A program made the position numbers and the translations under genes. Source: Streptomyces sp. LUP47B (GTDB taxonomy: Bacteria; Actinomycetota; Actinomycetes; Streptomycetales; Streptomycetaceae). From it: a DNA stretch of 64,000 nucleotides. Numbering within the stretch: position 1 is the first letter of the stretch; every line of letters starts with the position of its first letter. Where the stretch lies: positions 782,908 to 846,907 of the forward strand of contig NZ_MJAH01000002.1 of assembly GCF_001746295.1 (NCBI RefSeq). Direction: 5' to 3'. The notes under the pieces are model-generated. The model was not told the DNA's origin, made no database searches, and saw only the letters and a program-made list of their open reading frames with translations. Below, in pieces: positions 1-7,492 of this stretch.

Positions 1-2188
1 CGGGGCCGTTCTGCTCGGCCGCGTGGGCGGCCGCGCGCTTGCGCTGGGTGTACATCCGGAAGCCTGCCAGGACCAGCAGCAGGACACCGCCGCCGATGAC
101 CAGCATCACGGTGGCCGTGAACTCGGTGACCTTCACGTCGAACTTGACGGCGTCGCCGTACGGCTGGCCGTCCTCCGTGTACAGCTGGGCGACCACCGAG
201 GCCTTGCCGTTGGCGTTGGCCGTCGTGGTGAACTTCACGGTCTGGCTGTGGCCGCCCGAGACCTCCACCGGCTGCTCGTAGTAGGAGGAGCCGCCGATCT
301 CGAGCCGGTTCGGGCTCAGCGAGGTCAGCCGCAGCCTCAGGTGCTCCACACCCTGAACCAGGTTGTTCTGCACCGTCACGGGGATCGTGGCGCTGCGGCC
401 GGAGAGCTTGGTCTCCGACTTGTCGATCAGGCTGACCTGGGAGATCAGCTCGTCGAGGTAGGCCTCGACGTCGTTGCGGAAGCCGCTCGCCTCGATGGCG
501 CGGCCTCGCCACGACGTGGACATCTCGCGGTTCACGGCCCGTCCGAAGGGGGTCACAACGCGGGACTGGTCGGAGAGGATCACCTTGAAGTTGTCGAGCT
601 TGTTCTGTGTGCTGGCGATCTGCTGAAAGGCCGACTTCGACAGCTCCTGCTTGCGCAGCGAGGAGGAGTAGGCGGACGCCGAGGGCACCTTGGTGGTGGC
701 CTCGGGGTCGGGCTTGGCCGCGGCCGCCGCCGTGAGCTTCTGCGTCTGGGACCAGTTCCCGCCCTGCAGAGCGGTGATCGCTTCGGCCATGGCGCCGGCC
801 TGGCTCGCCGTGGGCATGCGCTGCGGGGCGACGACGATGCTGCGCTGCTTGTCCGTCTGGAGGTCGAGAGTGAGGCTCTGGGCAAGGAACCGCTGGACGG
901 CGAGTGCGGCGGAGGAGGCCCTCGTGAGATCACCCTGGAACGCGGTCGACAGCCGGGCGTCCGCGACGACCGCTGTGGTGCCCCCGCCGATGGGGCGGGC
1001 CGCGGAGGGCGTGTACGACAGGCCGGCGGTCTCCTGGAGGCTGTCGCTGCGGGCGATCACCTTGTCGGCGCCGGCGGAGGTGGCGACCTTGACGATCGAC
1101 GGGTCCACCGCGCCGTTCACGGGCCAGGCGAAGTCGGTGCTCGGCGTCACATGGAGCACGGTCCTCACCGTGGTGGCCGCGACGTCGGTGGCCTCGTCGA
1201 GGTGGCTCAGCGAACCGGTGACGCTCGTGCCGTTGTGGGCCAGTGAGGCGAGGTCGGGGTCGGCGAAGGGCAGTGCGACGACCTCCTTGTCCTCCACCGC
1301 CTTCTGCAGCCTGGCCAGCCACTGCTTGGCGAGTGCCTGGTGCGTGCCCGCAGTGGTGGTGTCGCCCTCGCCCTGAATCCGGTAGCTGCGGGTCATCGCG
1401 TCGACGGACGCCAGCAGGTCCGGGTCGATCACCCATGTGACGTCCAGGTTCTCGCCGAGCGACAGCATCTGGTCCAGTCGGCCGCCCGCCGAGATCTCCT
1501 CGGCGAGGTCGTCGTTGAGAAAGACCGGTGTCTGCTGCGCGTTCGAGCCGGTCTCCGCCGTCATGTGCACAGTGGAGATCAGTGGCCACAGGAAGGTGGT
1601 CTTCGTCTTCGTGTCCACTTCGTCGGTCTGCCAGGGCAGGAAAGTCCGCTGGATGCCCAGTGTCCGGTCCCACGGCTGCGCCGAGGTCTTGCCCGAGAGG
1701 GAGACGGCGAACTGGTAGACGCCGGCGCCGCCGAGATCCAACTCGTCGACCGGCACGGAGATGGAGAAGGACTCGGCCACCCCGGGGGTCAGCTTCGCGA
1801 ACTTCGCCACATACTTGCCGCCGACCTCGGATCCCGTGGCGCCCTGGAGCGAGTCCCTGTCGTCGGTGACGGTGTCGATCGACGAGCGGGTGTTCAACTC
1901 GGGGCCTACCTGCAGACCCACATGGGCGGCCGTGACGGGTTGCTTGCCGTTGTTGGTCACCGTCCCCGACACGGTGAGCGTGTCACCGTCCGTAGGGGCA
2001 CTCGGGCTGAGTGTGTCGACCGCGACGGACACCGATCCGGAGTCGTCGGCGGCCCGAGCGGGAGCCGCGGTGGACAGCTGGCACAGTCCGGCCAGCAGAG
2101 GTGCCCCTGCGAGCAGGGCCCCGGTGCGCCGCAGCCAGCGACGGGCAGGTGAGGGACTCGTCCCCTGGAAGTCTGCCGCCTCGGCCAC
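1..2188 (-). CDS. Secreted, membrane-anchored DUF6049-type protein (3' end outside window)
   Basis: Reading the minus strand from GTG at 2188 gives an open frame of about 729 residues that runs off the window edge, so the C-terminus is missing. An in-frame TGA at 2213-2215 with no other start codon in between fixes GTG 2188 as the start. Residues 1-21 are basic (RRWLRR), 22-40 are hydrophobic, and an ARA-A signal-peptidase site follows near residue 46. About 640 exported residues rich in Ser/Thr/Val come next, including an Ig-like early segment. A single membrane helix near residues 692-712 is followed by a basic tail (TQRKR), so the protein sits outside the membrane with a short cytoplasmic tail. 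In Streptomyces this family lies between murJ and cca, which suggests an envelope role, but the biochemical function is unknown. Divergent from cca. Confidence 0.8.
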   Translation of the reverse strand, partial: MAEAADFQGTSPSPARRWLRRTGALLAGAPLLAGLCQLSTAAPARAADDSGSVSVAVDTLSPSAPTDGDTLTVSGTVTNNGKQPVTAAHVGLQVGPELNTRSSIDTVTDDRDSLQGATGSEVGGKYVAKFAKLTPGVAESFSISVPVDELDLGGAGVYQFAVSLSGKTSAQPWDRTLGIQRTFLPWQTDEVDTKTKTTFLWPLISTVHMTAETGSNAQQTPVFLNDDLAEEISAGGRLDQMLSLGENLDVTWVIDPDLLASVDAMTRSYRIQGEGDTTTAGTHQALAKQWLARLQKAVEDKEVVALPFADPDLASLAHNGTSVTGSLSHLDEATDVAATTVRTVLHVTPSTDFAWPVNGAVDPSIVKVATSAGADKVIARSDSLQETAGLSYTPSAARPIGGGTTAVVADARLSTAFQGDLTRASSAALAVQRFLAQSLTLDLQTDKQRSIVVAPQRMPTASQAGAMAEAITALQGGNWSQTQKLTAAAAAKPDPEATTKVPSASAYSSSLRKQELSKSAFQQIASTQNKLDNFKVILSDQSRVVTPFGRAVNREMSTSWRGRAIEASGFRNDVEAYLDELISQVSLIDKSETKLSGRSATIPVTVQNNLVQGVEHLRLRLTSLSPNRLEIGGSSYYEQPVEVSGGHSQTVKFTTTANANGKASVVAQLYTEDGQPYGDAVKFDVKVTEFTATVMLVIGGGVLLLVLAGFRMYTQRKRAAAHAAEQNGP

Positions 2189-2431
2189 GCGCTCGCCCGT
2201 CCCTCGTCGTCGTCAGTGGTCGTCGGAATGTGCGTCCCCGCATGGTAACGATGCGCGCTGAGGGGAAGTGCCGCGGACTGCTCCACAAGATCGGGAGACA
2301 CTGCCGCACTGTCCTGAATGTGCACGTATAAAGGGGAGCGTGTAGGTGAGTCTCCGGAGCAGACCTTGTGCAGGTCCGGATGGCGAGTCTGTGCACGTTT
2401 AATGAAGGCGCTGGGAGACGCCCGGGCCACG

Positions 2432-2446
2432 TACCCTCTTCTGTTG
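2432..2446 (+). promoter_or_regulatory. Putative leaderless promoter (-10) of cca
   Basis: TACCCT at 2432-2437 fits the actinobacterial -10 pattern TANNNT and lies 8 nt before the GTG at 2446, so the transcript probably starts at or next to the start codon. No Shine-Dalgarno sequence precedes that GTG. The rest of the 2189-2445 spacer shows no gene; a second AT-rich hexamer (TATAAA) occurs near 2327. Confidence 0.4.
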
Positions 2447-3888
2447 TGCCGAACGCCAACAAAGACAACCTCAGTGCCCCGAGCCAGGTGCAGGACCCCG
2501 CGGTGAACGGACCGCTCGAGGTCGCACCTGTCGCCGACGACCTCGCCCGCCGCTTCCAGGAGGCCGGGTTCTCACTCGCCCTGGTCGGCGGTTCGGTCCG
2601 GGACGCACTGCTCGGCCGGCTCGGCAACGACCTGGACTTCACGACCGACGCCCGACCGCAGGACGTTCTGAAGATCATTCGGCCGTGGGCGGACGCCGTC
2701 TGGGAGGTCGGGATCGCCTTCGGCACCGTGGGGGCGCAGAAGGACGGCTACCAGATCGAGGTGACCACCTACCGGTCCGAGGCGTACGACCGGACCTCAC
2801 GCAAGCCCGAGGTGTCGTACGGCGACTCCATCGAGGAGGACCTCGTCCGGCGTGACTTCACCGTGAACGCGATGGCCGTCGCTCTCCCGGAGAAGAAGTT
2901 CATCGACCCGCACGGCGGCCTCGACGACCTCGGCGCGCGTGTGCTGCGGACGCCCGGTACCCCGGAGGCGTCTTTCTCGGACGACCCGCTGCGGATGATG
3001 CGGGCCGCACGCTTCGCGGCGCAGCTCGACTTCGAGGTGGCGCCCGAGGTGGTCACCGCGATGACGGAGATGTCCGGGCGTCTGGAGATCGTCTCCGCCG
3101 AGCGGGTGCGCGATGAGCTGAACAAGCTCGTCCTGTCCGCCCATCCGCGCAAGGGCCTGACGCTGCTGGTCGACACGGGGCTTGCCGAGCACGTGCTGCC
3201 CGAGCTTCCGGCCCTGCGTCTGGAGAGTGACGAGCACCACCGGCACAAGGACGTCTATGAGCACACGCTGATCGTGCTGGAGCAGGCCATCGCGCTGGAG
3301 AAGGAGGGGCCCGACCTGACCCTCCGTCTGGCCGCACTGCTCCACGACATCGGCAAGCCGCGCACTCGGCGCTTCGAGAAGGACGGCCGGGTCTCGTTCC
3401 ACCACCATGAAGTGGTCGGGTCGAAGATGACCAAGAAGCGGATGACGGCGCTCAAGTACTCCAACGAGCTGGTGAAGGACGTCTCGAGGCTCGTTGAACT
3501 GCATCTGCGGTTCCACGGATACGGCACCGGGGAGTGGACGGACTCGGCGGTGCGCCGCTATGTGCGGGACGCGGGACCGCTGCTCGACCGGCTGCACAAG
3601 CTGACCCGCTCGGACTGCACGACCCGGAACAAGCGCAAAGCGGCCGCGCTGTCGCGTGCGTACGACGGTCTGGAGGAGCGGATCTCCCAGCTTCAGGAGC
3701 AGGAGGAGCTGGACTCGATCAGGCCCGATCTCGACGGCAACCAGATCATGGAGACCCTCGGCGTAGGACCAGGCCCTGCCGTGGGCCGCGCTTACAAGTA
3801 CATGCTGGAGCTTCGTCTGGAGAACGGGCCGATGGGGCACGACGAAGCGGTGGCCGCGCTCAAGGAGTGGTGGGCCACGCAGGACTGA
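2446..3888 (+). CDS. cca: CCA tRNA nucleotidyltransferase (CCA-adding enzyme)
   Basis: Adds or repairs the 3' CCA of tRNAs using CTP and ATP, in the cytoplasm. The 480-residue product has the class II polymerase signature GGSVRD (48-53) followed by DLDF (62-65; the two Asp bind metal). The RRDFTVNA motif is at 135-142, the DDPLRMMRAARFAAQL motif at 179-194, and an HD-type phosphohydrolase domain has the pair LLHDIGK at 298-304. The open frame extends upstream to 2368, but its first 26 codons use AT-ending codons atypical of the genome. GTG 2446 with its TANNNT box 8 nt upstream is therefore preferred; ATG 2368 is the less likely alternative. Convergent with the MFS gene, separated from it by two parS sites. 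Confidence 0.93.
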   Translation: MPNANKDNLSAPSQVQDPAVNGPLEVAPVADDLARRFQEAGFSLALVGGSVRDALLGRLGNDLDFTTDARPQDVLKIIRPWADAVWEVGIAFGTVGAQKDGYQIEVTTYRSEAYDRTSRKPEVSYGDSIEEDLVRRDFTVNAMAVALPEKKFIDPHGGLDDLGARVLRTPGTPEASFSDDPLRMMRAARFAAQLDFEVAPEVVTAMTEMSGRLEIVSAERVRDELNKLVLSAHPRKGLTLLVDTGLAEHVLPELPALRLESDEHHRHKDVYEHTLIVLEQAIALEKEGPDLTLRLAALLHDIGKPRTRRFEKDGRVSFHHHEVVGSKMTKKRMTALKYSNELVKDVSRLVELHLRFHGYGTGEWTDSAVRRYVRDAGPLLDRLHKLTRSDCTTRNKRKAAALSRAYDGLEERISQLQEQEELDSIRPDLDGNQIMETLGVGPGPAVGRAYKYMLELRLENGPMGHDEAVAALKEWWATQD

Positions 3889-3901
3889 GGCCGTGAAGCG
3901 A

Positions 3902-3927
3902 GGTCATGTTTCACGTGAAACATGACC
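3902..3927. promoter_or_regulatory. parS site (core 3908-3921) in a 26-bp perfect palindrome
   Basis: The core GTTTCACGTGAAAC matches the Streptomyces ParB-binding consensus exactly, and symmetry extends six bases on each side. It lies between the convergent cca and MFS genes, so the palindrome could also form an RNA hairpin at both gene ends. Confidence 0.9.
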
Positions 3928-3948
3928 CCCGGCGCATCGAGAGGCGGT

Positions 3949-3962
3949 GTTTCACGTGAAAC
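3949..3962. promoter_or_regulatory. parS site
   Basis: Exact 14-bp GTTTCACGTGAAAC, 27 bp from the previous site. The flanks are nearly symmetric (one mismatch in six), and the site ends 9 bp before the MFS stop codon. Confidence 0.9.
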
Positions 3963-3971
3963 ATCGCCCCT

Positions 3972-5246
3972 TCATCGTTCCCTTGCCATCCGTCGTTCCT
4001 TCGTCATCACCACGGCGACCGCTGCGTAGAGGACGGCGACGGTGAGGACCAGGGTCACCGAGCGGCCATCCGGCGGCAGGATCAGCGCGGCTACGGCTGC
4101 GGCGCCCACAAAGGCGATGTTGAACAGGACGTCGTAGACGGAGAAGATCCTGCCTCGGAATCCGTCGTCGACGGAGGACTGCACGATCGTGTCCGTGGCG
4201 ATCTTCGCGCCCTGGGTGATCAGGCCCAGGACGAACGCCGCGATGAGTATCGGGACGGTGGCGAAGGGGAGTCCGAGAGCGGGCTCCAGACCTGCAGCGG
4301 CTGCCGCACACACGGCGATCCAACGCTCCGGCCCGATTTTCCCTGCGGCCCATGGGGTGATGACTGCGGCGACGAAGAAGCCGGCGCCCGAGATTCCCAA
4401 CGCCAGCCCCAGCAGGGCGAGTCCGTCGTCCGGATCGGACGTCAGGGCGTACCGGCAGAGCATCAGCACCATGACGAGCAGAGCGCCGTAGCAGAACCGC
4501 ATGAGTGACATCGCGCCGAGCGCCCGGGCGGCCGACCGTCGTGAGGGTGCGGCCAGGTGCCGGATACCGGCGAACAGGTCGCGGGCCGTTCCGGCGAGCG
4601 CCGTACCGAGGTGGGGTTTGATCAACGCACGGTCCGGGCCCAGCAACTCCGGTGGTATGCGCAATGCGGCGAGCGCACCGCACAGGTACAGCCCCGCTCC
4701 CAGCAGCACCACGACCGCGTTGGAGTCGGCGACCAGCAGTCGTACGACGAAAGCGAGGCCGCCGCCCGCGGTCGCGGCAAGAGTTCCGGCCGTCGGGGAG
4801 AGAGAGTTGGCGATCACCAGCCGTTCCTCGTCCACGACACGAGGCAGTGCGGCGGACAGGCCGGACAGGACGAAACGGTTGACGGCGGTGACACACAGGG
4901 CGGAGACGTAGAAGAGCCAGTCCGGGACGTGGCTGAGCATCAGGACGGCCGTCACCGAAGCCAGCAGGGCGCGCAAGAGGTTGCCGTAGAGGAAGACCTC
5001 ACGGCGGCGCCAGCGGTCCAGGAGGACGCCGGCGAAGGGGCCCACCAGGGAGTAAGGGAGCAGCAGGACCGCCATCGCGGAGGCGATCGCCGTGGCCGAG
5101 GTCTGCTTCTCCGGGGAGAAGACGACGTAGGCGGCGAGCGCGATCTGGTAGACACCGTCCGCGCCCTGGGAGAGCAGGCGCACGGAGAGCAGGCGCCGGA
5201 AGTCCCGCAAGCGCAGCAGAACCCGCAGATCACGCACGACGGACAT
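3972..5246 (-). CDS. MFS transporter, drug-efflux type
   Basis: A 424-residue polytopic membrane protein of about 12 hydrophobic segments, with the loop 2-3 signature GVLLDRWRRREV typical of major facilitator permeases. Substrate is not predictable; proton-driven export of small molecules is usual for this group. The frame has a GTG at 5252 and an ATG at 5246. The GAGG sequence upstream is 8 nt from the ATG but only 2 nt from the GTG, so ATG 5246 is chosen. It follows ino1 on the same strand after 87 bp and may be read through from the padR-ino1 unit. Confidence 0.85.
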   Translation of the reverse strand: MSVVRDLRVLLRLRDFRRLLSVRLLSQGADGVYQIALAAYVVFSPEKQTSATAIASAMAVLLLPYSLVGPFAGVLLDRWRRREVFLYGNLLRALLASVTAVLMLSHVPDWLFYVSALCVTAVNRFVLSGLSAALPRVVDEERLVIANSLSPTAGTLAATAGGGLAFVVRLLVADSNAVVVLLGAGLYLCGALAALRIPPELLGPDRALIKPHLGTALAGTARDLFAGIRHLAAPSRRSAARALGAMSLMRFCYGALLVMVLMLCRYALTSDPDDGLALLGLALGISGAGFFVAAVITPWAAGKIGPERWIAVCAAAAAGLEPALGLPFATVPILIAAFVLGLITQGAKIATDTIVQSSVDDGFRGRIFSVYDVLFNIAFVGAAAVAALILPPDGRSVTLVLTVAVLYAAVAVVMTKERRMARER

Positions 5247-5333
5247 GGGCACAGCCTCACATACGGCGAGGGCCCCCGGGCGATACCGCCCGGAGACCCT
5301 CTGTAGCCCTGGCAGGAGCGTTTTGAGTGAGCC

Positions 5334-6416
5334 TTAGCGCTCGACTTCACCCTTGATGAACTTCTCGACGTTCTCGCGGGCCTCGTCGTCGAAGTACTGG
5401 ACCGGCGGGGACTTCATGAAGTAGCTGGAGGCCGACAGGATCGGGCCGCCGATACCGCGGTCCTTGGCGATCTTCGCGGCACGTACGGCGTCGATGATGA
5501 CACCGGCGGAGTTCGGGGAGTCCCAGACCTCGAGCTTGTACTCGAGGTTCAGCGGGACGTCGCCGAAGGCACGGCCCTCAAGGCGGACGTAGGCCCACTT
5601 GCGGTCGTCGAGCCACGCGACGTAGTCGGACGGGCCGATGTGGACGTTCTTCGCGCCCATGTCCCGGTCGGGGATCTGGGAGGTGACGGCCTGCGTCTTG
5701 GAGATCTTCTTGGACTCCAGACGCTCGCGCTCGAGCATGTTCTTGAAGTCCATGTTGCCGCCGACGTTCAGCTGCATCGTGCGGTCCAGGACGACGCCCC
5801 GGTCCTCGAACAGCTTCGCCATGACGCGGTGCGTGATGGTGGCGCCGACCTGGGACTTGATGTCGTCGCCGACGATCGGGACGCCCGCCTCGGTGAACTT
5901 GTCCGCCCACACCTTGGTGCCGGCGATGAAGACCGGGAGGGCGTTGACGAACGCGACCTTGGCGTCGATGGCGCACTGGGCGTAGAACTTCGCCGCGTCC
6001 TCGGAGCCGACGGGCAGGTAGCAGACCAGGACGTCGACCTGCTTGTCCTTGAGGACCTGGACGATGTCGACCGGGGCCTCGGCGGACTCCTCGATCGTCT
6101 CGCGGTAGTACTTGCCGAGACCGTCGAGGGTGTGGCCGCGCTGGACGGTGACACCGGTGCTGGGCACGTCGCAGATCTTGATGGTGTTGTTCTCGGAGGC
6201 GCCGATGGCGTCCACGAGATCGAGGCCGACCTTCTTGGCGTCCACGTCGAACGCCGCGACGAACTCGATGTCCCGAACGTGGTAGTCGCCGAACTGGACG
6301 TGCATCAGCCCGGGGACCTTGGCCGCCGGATCGGCGTCCTTGTAGTACTCGACTCCCTGAACCAGCGACGCGGCGCAGTTGCCCACGCCGACTACGGCTA
6401 CGCGAACCGAACCCAT
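5334..6416 (-). CDS. ino1: Inositol-3-phosphate synthase
   Basis: Converts glucose 6-phosphate to 1L-myo-inositol 3-phosphate with NAD, the first step to phosphatidylinositol and mycothiol in actinomycetes. The product is 360 residues, the normal length of the actinobacterial enzyme, and opens with the Rossmann motif [13 protein letters not shown]. Conserved stretches [11 protein letters not shown] and LNVGGNMDF identify the family. ATG 6416 is chosen because AGGGAG lies 8 nt upstream; an upstream ATG at 6464 overlaps the padR stop and has no ribosome site. The gene starts 44 bp after the PadR regulator on the same strand, so the two are probably one transcript. Confidence 0.95.
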   Translation of the reverse strand: MGSVRVAVVGVGNCAASLVQGVEYYKDADPAAKVPGLMHVQFGDYHVRDIEFVAAFDVDAKKVGLDLVDAIGASENNTIKICDVPSTGVTVQRGHTLDGLGKYYRETIEESAEAPVDIVQVLKDKQVDVLVCYLPVGSEDAAKFYAQCAIDAKVAFVNALPVFIAGTKVWADKFTEAGVPIVGDDIKSQVGATITHRVMAKLFEDRGVVLDRTMQLNVGGNMDFKNMLERERLESKKISKTQAVTSQIPDRDMGAKNVHIGPSDYVAWLDDRKWAYVRLEGRAFGDVPLNLEYKLEVWDSPNSAGVIIDAVRAAKIAKDRGIGGPILSASSYFMKSPPVQYFDDEARENVEKFIKGEVER

Positions 6417-6460
6417 TCCGGTTGCTCCCTGTGTGTACGAGTGAGGTCCTGGCAGGGACC

Positions 6461-7141
6461 TCACGTGGCGGTGTCGCCGGGCGTATCCGGACCGGGTGTG
6501 TCCCCGGTCCGGGGCAGGACGCCCGGCGCTCCCTCTGTGGTGTCGCGAGTGGGTTCTCCATGGCCGGGACCCTTCAGGTCCCGGCCGGCCCGCTCGCTTT
6601 CGATGAGCTCGTTCAACCAGCGCACTTCGCGCTCCACGGACTCCATCCCGTGGCGTTGGAGCTCAAGCGTGTAGTCGTCGAGGCGCTCCCGGGTGCGTGC
6701 CAGCGAGGCACTCATCTTCTCCAGGCGCTCCTCGAGGCGGCTGCGGCGGCCTTCGAGGACTCGCATGCGGACGTCGCGCGAGGTCTGCCCGAAGAAGGCG
6801 AAACGAGCGGCGAAGTGCTCGTCCTCGTACGCGTCGGGACCCGTCTGCGAGAGCAGTTCCTCGAAGTGCTCCTTACCTTCGGCCGTCAACCGGTAGACGA
6901 TCTTGGCGCGACGCCCTGCGAGTGGTGCGGCGAGGGCGTCCTCGGTGGTGTGCCCCGGTTCCTCGATCAACCAGCCGTTGGCGACCAGCGTCTTGAGGCA
7001 GGGGTAGAGCGTGCCGTAGCTGAACGCGCGGAACACGCCCAGCGATGTATTGAGGCGTTTGCGCAGCTCATAGCCGTGCATCGGGGACTCACGGAGCAGG
7101 CCGAGTACGGCGAATTCGAGGATCCCGGAACGCCGGCTCAT
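6461..7141 (-). CDS. PadR-family transcriptional regulator
   Basis: A 226-residue protein with an N-terminal winged helix (residues 5-75; [20 protein letters not shown] is the family signature) and a long, charged, coiled-coil C-terminal region of the PadR/Vir type used for dimerisation. The C-terminal 25 residues are Pro/Gly-rich and probably disordered. ATG 7141 has GAGGAGG 6-7 nt upstream; the open frame continues to 7222 but crosses the operator and promoter. A perfect inverted repeat 29 bp upstream is the likely autoregulatory operator. It is located directly upstream of ino1, so ino1 is the leading candidate target. Confidence 0.9.
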   Translation of the reverse strand: MSRRSGILEFAVLGLLRESPMHGYELRKRLNTSLGVFRAFSYGTLYPCLKTLVANGWLIEEPGHTTEDALAAPLAGRRAKIVYRLTAEGKEHFEELLSQTGPDAYEDEHFAARFAFFGQTSRDVRMRVLEGRRSRLEERLEKMSASLARTRERLDDYTLELQRHGMESVEREVRWLNELIESERAGRDLKGPGHGEPTRDTTEGAPGVLPRTGDTPGPDTPGDTAT

Positions 7142-7169
7142 CGTCGCCTCCTCGTCTCTATCTCGCACC

Positions 7170-7190
7170 GATGTATCGACTCGATACATC
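7170..7190. promoter_or_regulatory. PadR-type operator
   Basis: A 21-bp perfect palindrome (10-bp arms, GATGTATCGA on the left, one central base). ATGTAT/ATACAT half-sites are typical of PadR operators. It sits 29-49 bp upstream of the padR start, over the expected promoter of padR and ino1. Confidence 0.65.
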
Positions 7191-7492
7191 AAGACGATAG
7201 AACGCTCATCCGGAAGCGACAAGTGGGGGGACGGTGAACGGGATCACATCAATGATTCATGCGCACCAAGTTGCCTGATTTGGGGTGAACTTCGGGGCTC
7301 GGCTGGTTTTGACGGTGCGTAGTCTGTGCGGCATGCAAACCACCGGGAACCGAGTGACGCCTGGGGGGCGTCGCTGTCCCGGTGCAGTACGGATGAATGC
7401 GGGACCGACCACATCCGTACTTCGGGGGGACCGGAAACCAGCCGCCGTTTCCAGGCGCGCAAAGGTGCGCCTGCCCGAGGAGTAGTCGTTCG

